NCBI GenBank assembly: GCA_015065045.1
Contig: SVRB01000084.1
Location: 1-6,155 of the forward strand
Direction: 5' to 3'
Origin: Oscillospiraceae bacterium
GTDB lineage: Bacteria > Bacillota > Clostridia > Oscillospirales > CAG-272
Length of the DNA: 6,155 nucleotides
Shown: piece by piece, positions 1-6,155 of the stretch
Numbering within the stretch: position 1 is the first letter of the stretch
How the letters are laid out: each line of letters starts with the position of its first letter
The notes under the pieces: generated by a model
What the model saw: the letters and a program-made list of their open reading frames with translations, nothing else
What the model was told of the DNA's origin: nothing
The model's database searches: none
Made by a program: the position numbers and the translations under genes

Positions 1-72
1 GATATTCATAACGAACTCGCTTCACGCCATGTTATTGACCATAAGGTTAAACAGGAGAAAATGACAAAATGA
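1..72 (+). CDS. C-terminal tail of an unidentified upstream gene (partial)
   Basis: Reading from base 1, frame 1 is open for 23 codons and ends at TGA 70-72. It encodes a charged, hydrophilic tail (starts DIHNELASRHV, ends KQEKMTK). The stop overlaps the start of the next gene in an ATGA (69-72), the classic four-base overlap of translationally coupled genes; this is the main reason to treat it as a real gene end. The Shine-Dalgarno site of the next gene (AGGAG, 53-57) lies inside this tail. The product cannot be identified from 23 residues, and a chance open frame of this length is possible. Confidence 0.6.
   Translation, partial: DIHNELASRHVIDHKVKQEKMTK
53..72 (+). promoter_or_regulatory. 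Shine-Dalgarno site and ATGA stop/start overlap
   Basis: AGGAG at 53-57 precedes the ATG at 69 by 11 bases, a slightly long spacing. An ATG at 61 sits closer to the site but lies in the upstream gene's frame and runs into TGA after three codons, so 69 is the productive start. Because the stop of the upstream gene and this start share bases, terminating ribosomes probably reinitiate here (inference). Confidence 0.6.
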
Positions 73-839
73 TTCTATATGATTTGCATATGCATACCTC
101 GTTCTGCGATGGCAAAAACTCCCCCGAGGATATGATACTTGCAGGAATCAAAAATGGTCTTAAAACAATAGGTCTCTCCGGTCATTGTAACACCGGATTT
201 GATGAAACCTATTGTATGACTAAAGACGTAATGAAAAAATATTTTGAAGAAGTAAACAGATTAAAGGCTGTATACAGGGATAAAATTCAAGTTTTATGCG
301 GTGTAGAACAGGATTATTATGCGGGTGTTCCCTATCTTAATTTTGACTACTCGATCGGAAGCGTTCATTACGTTTATAAAAATAACGAATATATACCTGT
401 TGACGAAAGCGAACAAATTACAGTCAACGCTGTAAACAAGCACTACAACGGCGATTACTACGCTTATGCCGAGGACTATTATGAACTCGTTGGTGACGTA
501 CTAAACAACACAAAGGCGGATATAATCGGACATTTTGATCTTATCACAAAGTTTAACGAAGGATGTAAACTCTTTGATGAAAATAATCCCCGATATATAA
601 ATGCATATAAAAAAGCAATAGACAAGCTTATTCCCTACGGTAAGCCTTTTGAAATAAATACAGGCGCTATATCTCGAGGTTACAGAACTGAAGCCTATCC
701 TTCCCTCCCCATTTTGCAATATATAAAAGAAAAAGGCGGGACAGTTATACTTTCAAGCGACAGCCATTCAGCAGATAACCTATGCTTTGAATTTGATAGA
801 TACGAAAAAATCGCAACTGATCTTGGTTTTAAACTTTAA
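69..839 (+). CDS. histidinol-phosphatase, PHP family (HisJ/HisK type)
   Basis: This 256-residue protein is a single complete PHP domain, close to the usual length of monofunctional HisJ/HisK enzymes. These cytoplasmic enzymes dephosphorylate L-histidinol phosphate to histidinol in histidine synthesis, using a cluster of divalent metals. All expected metal ligands are visible: DLHMHT (H7, H9), D14, SGH (H39), GVE (E80), GSVH (H100), GHFD (H155) and SSDSH (D231, H233). The segment FEINTGAISRG near 194-204 is also typical of this subgroup. The start at 69 is supported by the AGGAG site and by the conserved motif beginning at residue 5. It overlaps the upstream gene by four bases, so it is probably the last gene of a plus-strand operon that ends at the hairpin after 849. 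No other histidine gene is visible here, and PHP phosphatases act on varied substrates. The family is certain; the substrate is likely rather than proven. Confidence 0.88.
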   Translation: MILYDLHMHTSFCDGKNSPEDMILAGIKNGLKTIGLSGHCNTGFDETYCMTKDVMKKYFEEVNRLKAVYRDKIQVLCGVEQDYYAGVPYLNFDYSIGSVHYVYKNNEYIPVDESEQITVNAVNKHYNGDYYAYAEDYYELVGDVLNNTKADIIGHFDLITKFNEGCKLFDENNPRYINAYKKAIDKLIPYGKPFEINTGAISRGYRTEAYPSLPILQYIKEKGGTVILSSDSHSADNLCFEFDRYEKIATDLGFKL

Positions 840-848
840 ACAACATAG

Positions 849-898
849 AAAAAATACCCCAACAGACGTAATTTCTGTCGGGGTAAATTTATTTTATT
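849..898. terminator. bidirectional intrinsic terminator between convergent genes
   Basis: Bases 855-866 (TACCCCAACAGA) pair with 874-885 (TCTGTCGGGGTA), giving a 12-bp stem with a single A-C mismatch and a 7-base loop (867-873). Six As at 849-854 abut the left arm, so the minus-strand transcript ends in a clean U-tract directly after the stem. On the plus side the arm is followed by AA and then a T-rich run (888-898), which is a weaker tail. The hairpin lies between the phosphatase stop (839) and the stop of the leucine-rich repeat gene (902), the expected place for a shared terminator. It should work better for the minus-strand gene. Confidence 0.85.
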
Positions 899-901
899 AT
901 A

Positions 902-2032
902 TTACAAATCAGGTATCAACTTTCTTGGTTTTCCAAGAGAATTGTAAATCCACTCTACACTCGTCAAGCTTGAGTTATATAAATCAATTTGAATATTCGA
1001 TCTATCATCTTTGCTGCCGCTATAATGAATATCTTTTAATGAAGTGCAATTATCAAAAGCATTTTTTTCAACCTTGATAATACTGTCGGGCATATATATT
1101 TCTGATAACTTTTCACACCAAGAAAAACAATATTCGCCAATATACCTAACTCCGTCAGGTATATAAATATTCTTCAATTCCATAGATCCCGAAAAAGCTG
1201 CATCAGCTATAAGCTTGGTTCCCTCTCTGACAGAAAATGATTCTGCGCTTGTATCATTATGCAAAATCAGATAGTCACCCAAGTAAAATCCGCCTTCATA
1301 TTGATTTTCCGGAAGATATCTCATATAAGTGTAAGTAAATGCTCCGGCTCCTATACTTGTCAAATCATCGGGAAGATTTACAAAATACAAATGATACGGT
1401 TTTTCAAATGCTTTATATCCAATTTTTTTCACCGAATCCGGAACAGTGTAAGTACTACCGGCCTTATTTGGCGGATACTTAATAAGCTCAGTCATATTTT
1501 TATCAAAAAGTATACCATTAACAGTTTTAAATGAAGGGTTGTTTGCATCAACTACTATATGAGCGAGATTATAACATTCTGAAAAAGAATCCTTTCCGAT
1601 AAATGTAACAGTTTTAGAAATTATGACTTTATAAACTAACGAACATCCACCAAAAGCATAATCTCCAATGGATACTATTCCTTCCGGTATCTCTACAGAA
1701 GCAAGTGAAGAACACCCTCTGAATGCTGCTTCACCAATGGTTTTTAGCGAGGAAGGAAAACTAATGCTGCGAAGGTTTACACATCCATCAAACATCAAGC
1801 GAGGAATATCAGTAACTCCTTCTTCAACAACAAGCTCCCTGATTTCCTTGCCCCACGGTGCAGAAAAATCATCGCCCATACTTCCTTCACCGCTTATAGT
1901 AAGCTTAGTTCCATCAAGCTGCCAGGTACATTCTCCCACTTTTCCTGTAGTAGCGTTTGCTGATAAAACGCATATAGAAAAAGCAGAGGCAATTACAACC
2001 AAAATTAAAAACAAATATATAATTTTTCTCAT
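902..2032 (-). CDS. secreted BspA-type leucine-rich repeat protein (LRR_5)
   Basis: This 376-residue protein starts with a signal peptide: a basic start (MRK), a hydrophobic core at about 4-24, and a likely signal peptidase I site after SANA (27). The cysteine at 21 has no lipobox before it, so a lipoprotein is unlikely. Residues 31-65 match the BspA entry module (LTISGEGSM, then APW). BspA-type repeats follow, with the pattern 'L-x-S-I-x-I-P-x-G-V-x-x-I-G-x-x-A-F-x-x-C': AAFRGC (102-107), YAFGGC (125-130), DSFSEC (148-153), KAF (207-209), AAF (278-280), YCFSWC (301-306) and NAFDNC (324-329). The repeats are broken by island segments at about 157-195 and 235-265, as is common in the family. 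No sortase signal, dockerin or transmembrane anchor follows the repeats, so the protein is probably released or held non-covalently. GGAGG at 2038-2042 lies five bases before the ATG and fixes the start. It is 34 bases downstream of obg and ends at the hairpin at 849-885. Related proteins bind host or matrix proteins or other cells, but the ligand here is unknown. Confidence 0.87.
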   Translation of the reverse strand: MRKIIYLFLILVVIASAFSICVLSANATTGKVGECTWQLDGTKLTISGEGSMGDDFSAPWGKEIRELVVEEGVTDIPRLMFDGCVNLRSISFPSSLKTIGEAAFRGCSSLASVEIPEGIVSIGDYAFGGCSLVYKVIISKTVTFIGKDSFSECYNLAHIVVDANNPSFKTVNGILFDKNMTELIKYPPNKAGSTYTVPDSVKKIGYKAFEKPYHLYFVNLPDDLTSIGAGAFTYTYMRYLPENQYEGGFYLGDYLILHNDTSAESFSVREGTKLIADAAFSGSMELKNIYIPDGVRYIGEYCFSWCEKLSEIYMPDSIIKVEKNAFDNCTSLKDIHYSGSKDDRSNIQIDLYNSSLTSVEWIYNSLGKPRKLIPDL

Positions 2033-2060
2033 AACTACCTCCGTTAATAAATTCTTATTT

Positions 2061-2089
2061 ATTTTATTATTTTACAAAGTCAAATTCAA
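2061..2089 (-). promoter_or_regulatory. weak candidate promoter for the leucine-rich repeat gene
   Basis: On the minus strand TTGAAT (2084-2089) is separated by exactly 17 bases from TAAAAT (2061-2066). They match the sigma-A consensus at 4 of 6 and 5 of 6 positions. Transcription would start near 2054, leaving a leader of about 22 bases that carries the GGAGG site. The -35 lies in the last codons of obg. The stretch is very AT-rich, so a chance match is a real possibility; read-through from ligA-obg is the alternative, since no hairpin separates the genes. Confidence 0.3.
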
Positions 2090-3347
2090 AGTCATAAAGG
2101 CTTACGGTATCTCCGTCCTTTACACCATAATTTTCGAGTTTTTCAAACACTCCTGCATTTTTCAAAACCTTCTGGAAATACATAAGTGATTCATAATCTT
2201 CAAAGTTAATAGATCCCATAAGATTGTAAATCCACTCTGCCTCAACAACGTATACGCCGTTAACGTTCTTGATAAGAATATCGCGTGTACCCCTATCGTC
2301 AACAATGTTATCCTCAGGAACATAATCGGCCTCGAATATCTTCATAGGCGGAAGCTCCTTAAGCTTACTTGCAGCTCTTCTTACAAGCTCCTTAACGTTA
2401 TTATTAGTCAAAGCAGAAATATAGATAAGCTCATAACCCATCTTGCTGATATAAGCCTCGAACGCTTCTTTGTCAAAATCTCCCTCTTCAATCATATCAC
2501 TCTTGTTTGCCGCGATAATCTGAGGTCTGTTTGCCAAATCCTCGCTGTAATCAGCAAGCTCTGCATTTATCTTTTCAATATCTTCAATCGGGTTTCTTCC
2601 GGTCAACCCAGATACATCAACAACGTGAATAAGTAGTCTACATCTGTCTATATGTCTCAAAAATTCATGACCAAGACCTGCGCCCTCGGATGCACCCTCG
2701 ATAATTCCGGGAATATCCGCAACAACGAATGAATTTTCCTCTCCTGCATCTACAACACCCAAATTAGGTGAAAGTGTTGTAAATTCATAGTTCGCTATTT
2801 TCGGTCTTGCTGCGCTTATTTTAGAAAGAAGCATCGACTTTCCAACGTTCGGGAAGCCTACCAATCCAACATCAGCAAGCATCTTGAGCTCGAAAATTAC
2901 TTCTTTTTCTTCACCCTTCATACCGCTCTTTGCAAATCTCGGTATCTGTCTTGTCGGGGTTGAAAAATGTCTGTTACCCCAACCACCTCTGCCTCCCTTA
3001 CAAAGCATAAAAGGCTCTTTGTTCGACATATCCTTTATGACTCTGCCACTTTCGGCATCCTTAACAACTGTCCCGAGCGGTACTTTCAAAATCAAATCAT
3101 CGGCTGTCTTACCGTGGAATTTTGAATTCATACCGTCTCCGCCGTTATTAGCTATAAACTTCTTATGGTATTTATAACGGAGAAGCGTATTTTCACCCTC
3201 GTCAATCTCGAGAATAATATTTCCTCCGTTACCGCCGTCTCCGCCGTCGGGGCCGCCGTGAGAAACGTACTTTTCACGTCTGAACGATACGCATCCGTTA
3301 CCGCCGTCACCTGCTTTTACATATAATTTAACCTTATCAATTATCAT
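2067..3347 (-). CDS. obg: Obg/CgtA family GTPase
   Basis: Obg is an essential cytoplasmic GTPase that binds the 50S subunit, helps late ribosome assembly and links to the stringent and stress responses. The 426-residue protein has all three expected parts. Residues 1-158 form the glycine-rich Obg fold (KAGDGGNG, GGPDGGDGGNGG). The G domain spans about 159-332, with G1 GFPNVGKS (164-171), switch I YEFTT (187-191), G3 DIPG (211-214), G4 NKSD (281-284) and G5 SAL (311-313). The C-terminal OCT domain covers about 345-424, and the length is normal for a Gram-positive Obg. Residue 172, directly after the P-loop serine, is methionine where Obg proteins usually have threonine (GKST). The start is set by AGGTGG six bases upstream and by the conserved N-terminus. 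It follows ligA by only 10 bases, so the two are probably co-transcribed. The usual neighbours rplU and rpmA are absent here. Confidence 0.96.
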   Translation of the reverse strand: MIIDKVKLYVKAGDGGNGCVSFRREKYVSHGGPDGGDGGNGGNIILEIDEGENTLLRYKYHKKFIANNGGDGMNSKFHGKTADDLILKVPLGTVVKDAESGRVIKDMSNKEPFMLCKGGRGGWGNRHFSTPTRQIPRFAKSGMKGEEKEVIFELKMLADVGLVGFPNVGKSMLLSKISAARPKIANYEFTTLSPNLGVVDAGEENSFVVADIPGIIEGASEGAGLGHEFLRHIDRCRLLIHVVDVSGLTGRNPIEDIEKINAELADYSEDLANRPQIIAANKSDMIEEGDFDKEAFEAYISKMGYELIYISALTNNNVKELVRRAASKLKELPPMKIFEADYVPEDNIVDDRGTRDILIKNVNGVYVVEAEWIYNLMGSINFEDYESLMYFQKVLKNAGVFEKLENYGVKDGDTVSLYDFEFDFVK

Positions 3348-3353
3348 TTTCTT

Positions 3354-3359
3354 CCACCT
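3354..3359 (-). promoter_or_regulatory. obg Shine-Dalgarno site overlapping the ligA stop
   Basis: AGGTGG on the minus strand (one mismatch from AGGAGG) lies six bases before the obg ATG and shares bases with the ligA TAG stop (3358-3360). Ribosomes finishing ligA therefore cover the obg entry site, which suggests coupled translation of the two genes (inference). Confidence 0.65.
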
Positions 3360-5325
3360 ACTTAACCGCAGAAATCATATTCTTTAATTCCTGCTCATCT
3401 ATTATTTTTACACCAAGCTCTTGCGCTTTAGTGAGTTTACTTCCTGCGTCATCACCTGCTAACACATAATCCGTCTTCTTTGAAACCGAGCTGGATATTT
3501 TCCCACCATAGCTTTCTATCAAAGCACCTGCTTCATCACGCGTCATGGTCGGAAGCTTACCTGTCAAAACAAAGGTTGCACCGTTAAATATATCACCCTT
3601 TTGTTCTTCAGCTTCATACGTCATTTTTACGCCGCATAGCTTTAATTTCTCAATAAGCTCTCGCGTTTTATCGTGAGCAAAGAAATTTACAATATAATCA
3701 GCCGATACTTCTCCAATATCATCGAGTTGTGTCAACTCGTCTTGTGTTAAATTGAAAAATACGTCTATATCTCTGTATTTCTTCGCTAATGCTGTTGCTG
3801 CTACCTCACCAACCTGTCTAATTCCGAGTGCATATAACACTCTATCTAAACCTGCGTTTTTAGAATTTTCTATTGACTGAATAAGATTATCTGCAGATTT
3901 TTCTCCCATTCGTTCAAGTGAGGCAATCTTTTCTTTCTCGAGAGTGTATATATCAGAAATACTGTTCAGCATTCCGTTTTCATAAAATAACGATATAATT
4001 TGCGGGCCCATTCCGTCAATATTCATAGCACCCTTTGATGCAAAATGCTCTATAGTTCTGAGAAGCTGAGCAGGACAGTCAGCATTTGTACATCTATGGT
4101 CAGCTTCATTTTCTTCATGGAATACCGGCTCGTTACACGAAGGACATTTTTCTGGCATATCATATATCTTTACGTCGTCAGTCCTCTTTGCAAGAACAAC
4201 TCTGTCAACCTCAGGAATAATATCCCCTGCCTTGTGTATTACAATTGTGTCACCGATTCTTATATCCTTTTCTCTGATATAGTTAAGATTATGAAGTGTA
4301 GCGCGGCTCACAGTCGAACCTGCAACCTTTACCGGTTCAAGCACTGCATTAGGCGTCAACACACCGGTTCTGCCAACTTGAATAACTATATCAAGAAGCT
4401 TGGTTTCTTTTTCCTCGGGTGGATATTTATAAGCAACAGCCCATTTAGGTCTTCCGCCTACTTCGCCAAGCTCATCTCTCACAGACAAAACGTCAGCCTT
4501 TATTACAGCTCCGTCAATATCAAAAGAAAGACTATCTCTCATCGAACCGATATTTTCAATTTGAGCTTCAATATCTTCGATTTTATCAGTTACAATAGCG
4601 AAGGGTAAAACCTTAAAACCTAATCCCTTCAAAAAATCTAAGGATTCGCTGTGCTTTGAAAACTCCTTATCACATTTTTGCACGTTAAATACAAAAATAT
4701 CAAGCATTCTCTTAGCTGTAATCTTTGAGTCAAGCTGTCTTAAAGAGCCCGCTGCAGCATTTCTGGGGTTTGCAAACTGTTCTTTTTCCGAACGTTCCTC
4801 GTTTATCTTGTTAAAAGCCTCTCGAGGCATAAACACCTCTCCGCGAACCTCAAGATGCCCTTTATAATCAATCGTTAAAGGTATAGATTTTATTGTCTTA
4901 ATATTGCTTGTGACGTTCTCGCCAACAAGACCATCGCCTCTTGTAGCGCCCCTTATAAGTTGACCGTTATCGTACACCAAAGAAACCGAAAGTCCGTCTA
5001 TCTTTGGCTCAACAGAATATTCGCATCTGCCGTTTTTGTTATAAAAGCTTCTTAACTCTTCAAAAGAAAAAACGTCTGTCAAACTTCCCATAGGAACGTC
5101 GTGCTTTACCTTTTCAAACTTATCCAAAGCCTGACCGCCAACTCTCTGAGTGGGAGAGTTTTCTGTTTTATATTCAGGATATTCAGCCTCTAATTTTTCA
5201 AGCTCTCTGAACAACATATCGTATTCGTAATCGGAAATCTCGGGAGAATCCTCAACATAATACTTACGACTGTGATATTCCAATGTTTTTCTCAGATATT
5301 CTATTCTATCAACAATATTATTCAT
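3358..5325 (-). CDS. ligA: NAD-dependent DNA ligase LigA
   Basis: LigA seals nicks in DNA during replication and repair, using NAD+ to adenylate its active-site lysine. The 655-residue protein is complete and near the usual 660-670. Domain Ia (about 1-70) carries the NMN-binding pattern (YHSRKYY 17-23, SDYEYD 31-36). The nucleotidyltransferase core has the adenylation motif EPKIDG with catalytic K108, then RGATRGDG (125-132), EVRGEVF (159-165) and KWAVAYKY (294-301). An OB fold follows (about 315-390, including VGRTGVLTP and HKAGDIIPEV). The zinc finger has C394, C397, C412 and C417. Helix-hairpin-helix repeats occupy about 425-570, and a BRCT domain (about 579-655, TFVLTGKL at 584-591) ends the protein. 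All key residues are present. AAGGTG at 5337-5342 precedes the ATG by 11 bases. It is the first gene of the minus-strand group, with obg 10 bases downstream; its promoter probably lies in the divergent region to its right. Confidence 0.97.
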   Translation of the reverse strand: MNNIVDRIEYLRKTLEYHSRKYYVEDSPEISDYEYDMLFRELEKLEAEYPEYKTENSPTQRVGGQALDKFEKVKHDVPMGSLTDVFSFEELRSFYNKNGRCEYSVEPKIDGLSVSLVYDNGQLIRGATRGDGLVGENVTSNIKTIKSIPLTIDYKGHLEVRGEVFMPREAFNKINEERSEKEQFANPRNAAAGSLRQLDSKITAKRMLDIFVFNVQKCDKEFSKHSESLDFLKGLGFKVLPFAIVTDKIEDIEAQIENIGSMRDSLSFDIDGAVIKADVLSVRDELGEVGGRPKWAVAYKYPPEEKETKLLDIVIQVGRTGVLTPNAVLEPVKVAGSTVSRATLHNLNYIREKDIRIGDTIVIHKAGDIIPEVDRVVLAKRTDDVKIYDMPEKCPSCNEPVFHEENEADHRCTNADCPAQLLRTIEHFASKGAMNIDGMGPQIISLFYENGMLNSISDIYTLEKEKIASLERMGEKSADNLIQSIENSKNAGLDRVLYALGIRQVGEVAATALAKKYRDIDVFFNLTQDELTQLDDIGEVSADYIVNFFAHDKTRELIEKLKLCGVKMTYEAEEQKGDIFNGATFVLTGKLPTMTRDEAGALIESYGGKISSSVSKKTDYVLAGDDAGSKLTKAQELGVKIIDEQELKNMISAVK

Positions 5326-5357
5326 AAAAAAATAAACACCTTTCAGTCGATTAGATA

Positions 5358-5366
5358 ATTATACCA
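5358..5366 (-). promoter_or_regulatory. probable extended -10 promoter of ligA
   Basis: On the minus strand TGG (5364-5366) directly precedes TATAAT (5358-5363), forming a TGnTATAAT extended -10. This would start transcription near 5351 and give a leader of about 25 bases carrying AAGGTG. No good -35 lies 16-18 bases upstream, which extended -10 promoters tolerate. A second TATAAT on the same strand (5375-5380) is an alternative, but its nearest -35-like hexamer, TTGTCA (5395-5400), is only 14 bases away and it lacks the TG extension. Confidence 0.55.
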
Positions 5367-5393
5367 ATACACAAATTATACACCGAATTTCCG

Positions 5394-5422
5394 TTGACAA
5401 TACATAATATATCTGTTATAAT
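5394..5422 (+). promoter_or_regulatory. perfect-consensus sigma-A promoter of the dehydrogenase
   Basis: TTGACA (5394-5399) and TATAAT (5417-5422) are exact consensus hexamers with an optimal 17-base spacer. TG at 5414-5415 adds an extended -10. Transcription should start near 5429-5430, leaving a leader of about 50 AT-rich bases before the ATG at 5481, with AGAGG (5467-5471) nine bases ahead of it. I see no convincing operator or riboswitch: no Rex-like TTGTTAA inverted repeat and no catabolite-response element. The -35 overlaps, on the other strand, a TTGTCA that faces ligA. A promoter this close to consensus suggests strong expression. Confidence 0.85.
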
Positions 5423-5480
5423 ATTACCATAAAAGAACTAATTTTGCAATAATAATATAAAAAGAAAGAGGCAATTTATA

Positions 5481-6155
5481 ATGAAAACTAAAGCTGTTAG
5501 ACTTTACGGTGTAAATGACCTTCGTCTTGAAGAATTTGAACTGCCTGCGATCAAGGACGATGAAGTTCTTGTAGAGATCGTTTCAGACAGTATTTGTATG
5601 TCTTCATACAAGGCTGCAATACAGGGAGAAAACCACAAGAGAGTTCCCAACGACGTTGCTGAAAATCCCATCATTATCGGTCACGAATTCTGCGGTAAGA
5701 TCGTTGAAGTTGGCGCAAAATGGAAGGATAGATACAAGGAAGGCGAAAAATTCACAATTCAGCCTGCTATAAACTATCAGGGTAAGCTTGATGCTCCCGG
5801 TTATTCATATCAATACTGCGGCGGCGCATCACAGTACGTTATTCTTCCCCACGAAGTAATGGAAATGGACTGCTTGCTTCCCTATGAAGGCGACGCATAT
5901 TTCTATGGCTCATTGGCTGAGCCTATGTCTTGTATTATAGGCGCATACCACGCACAGTACCATACTACAAACGGCGTTTACGTTCATGATATGGGTATCA
6001 AAAAAGGCGGTAAGCTTGCTATTATGGCAGGTGCAGGTCCTATGGGTATGGGCGCTATTGACTACGCTATACACGTTGATCCCCGTCCCTCTCTCGTTGT
6101 TGTAACAGATATTGATACAGCAAGACTTAACAGAGCTGCTGAAATCATTACTGTT
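5481..6155 (+). CDS. zinc-dependent medium-chain dehydrogenase, SorE-like (partial, 5' end)
   Basis: The first 225 residues of a medium-chain (alcohol dehydrogenase-like) enzyme; the frame is still open at the window edge. Catalytic-zinc features are C39 (SDSIC), GHEF (H68, E69) and a probable third ligand at E147 (SLAEPMSC). The four-cysteine structural-zinc loop of classical alcohol dehydrogenases is missing. The Rossmann motif GAGPMG (184-189) is followed by VVTD with D210, an acidic residue that usually favours NAD(H) over NADP(H). The motifs MSSYKAA, HKRVP, ENPIIIGHEFCG, APGYSY and HEVMEMDCLLPYEGD resemble, from memory, the L-sorbose-1-phosphate reductase SorE group, which interconverts sorbose 1-phosphate and glucitol 6-phosphate. 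The true substrate is unknown, since many gut clostridia carry relatives labelled only as zinc-binding dehydrogenase. AGAGG at 5467-5471 supports the start. The strong promoter and a codon choice dominated by CTT for leucine, with no TTA, suggest high expression. Confidence 0.85.
   Translation, partial: MKTKAVRLYGVNDLRLEEFELPAIKDDEVLVEIVSDSICMSSYKAAIQGENHKRVPNDVAENPIIIGHEFCGKIVEVGAKWKDRYKEGEKFTIQPAINYQGKLDAPGYSYQYCGGASQYVILPHEVMEMDCLLPYEGDAYFYGSLAEPMSCIIGAYHAQYHTTNGVYVHDMGIKKGGKLAIMAGAGPMGMGAIDYAIHVDPRPSLVVVTDIDTARLNRAAEIITV

Noticed and set aside
941..956. A 16-base identical stretch (ATTGTAAATCCACTCT) occurs here and at 2223-2238, both reading EWIYN on the minus strand near the C-termini of the leucine-rich repeat protein and Obg.
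   Set aside because: The surrounding sequences differ at once on both sides, and each peptide fits its own family (a repeat end of the 'x-I-x-Y-N-S' type, and the OCT domain). It looks like coincidence rather than duplication or recombination.
787..1077. A plus-strand open frame that overlaps the end of the phosphatase gene and runs through the terminator into the leucine-rich repeat gene.
   Set aside because: It crosses a strong hairpin and two real genes in the wrong frame or strand, and the protein has no recognisable features.
2033..2066. A possible terminator between obg and the leucine-rich repeat gene (AATAA-ATTC-TTATT).
   Set aside because: The only stem is five A-T pairs with no G-C, too weak to act as an intrinsic terminator.
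1668..2189. A plus-strand open frame of 173 codons opposite the leucine-rich repeat gene and the end of obg.
   Set aside because: It lies antisense to two well-supported genes, spans their gap, and shows no recognisable domain; its hydrophobic end comes from the complementary AT-rich signal-peptide and intergenic sequence.
3200..3320. Repeated CCGCCGTC/CCGCCGT triplet-like units at the 5' end of obg.
   Set aside because: They encode the glycine-rich GGDGG motifs that define the Obg fold, so they are coding constraint and not a separate DNA repeat.
4045..4608. A plus-strand open frame of 187 codons opposite ligA.
   Set aside because: It is fully antisense to conserved ligA domains (OB fold, zinc finger), has no recognisable motif, and its serine-, cysteine- and phenylalanine-rich composition is typical of a shadow frame.

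Overview
The window is AT-rich chromosomal DNA from a low-G+C Gram-positive anaerobe, most likely a gut-type Clostridia (Eubacteriales). This rests on a Firmicutes-style NAD-dependent ligase and Obg, strong Shine-Dalgarno sites, consensus sigma-A promoter elements and a secreted BspA-type leucine-rich repeat protein. The genus cannot be named from the sequence. Coding density is high and no gap exceeds 300 bases. I see no rRNA, tRNA, CRISPR, insertion sequence or phage gene.

Layout. (a) 1-839, plus strand: the tail of an unidentified gene overlaps, through an ATGA junction, a complete PHP-family histidinol-phosphatase. (b) About 849-898: a hairpin with A/T tracts on both sides lies between convergent genes and probably terminates transcription in both directions. 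(c) 902-5325, minus strand: reading 5' to 3' on that strand, ligA (NAD-dependent DNA ligase), obg (ribosome-assembly and stress GTPase, 10 bases downstream) and a secreted BspA-type leucine-rich repeat protein (34 bases further on). (d) 5326-5480: a divergent promoter region holding a perfect TTGACA-17-TATAAT promoter with an extended -10 for the gene to the right, and an extended -10 element for ligA. (e) 5481-6155, plus strand: the first 225 codons of a zinc-dependent medium-chain dehydrogenase resembling L-sorbose-1-phosphate reductase (SorE), cut by the window edge.

How the genes fit together: ligA and obg are probably one housekeeping transcript. The leucine-rich repeat gene may be its third member or may use a weak candidate promoter inside the 3' end of obg. 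Its product is exported and has no evident functional link to the other two. The phosphatase belongs to a separate operon arriving from the left. The dehydrogenase is a separate and probably strongly expressed metabolic gene. I found no convincing evidence of a new multi-gene system. The points most worth checking are the ligA-obg-BspA gene order, the GKS-M variant in the Obg P-loop, and the function and regulation of the SorE-like dehydrogenase.
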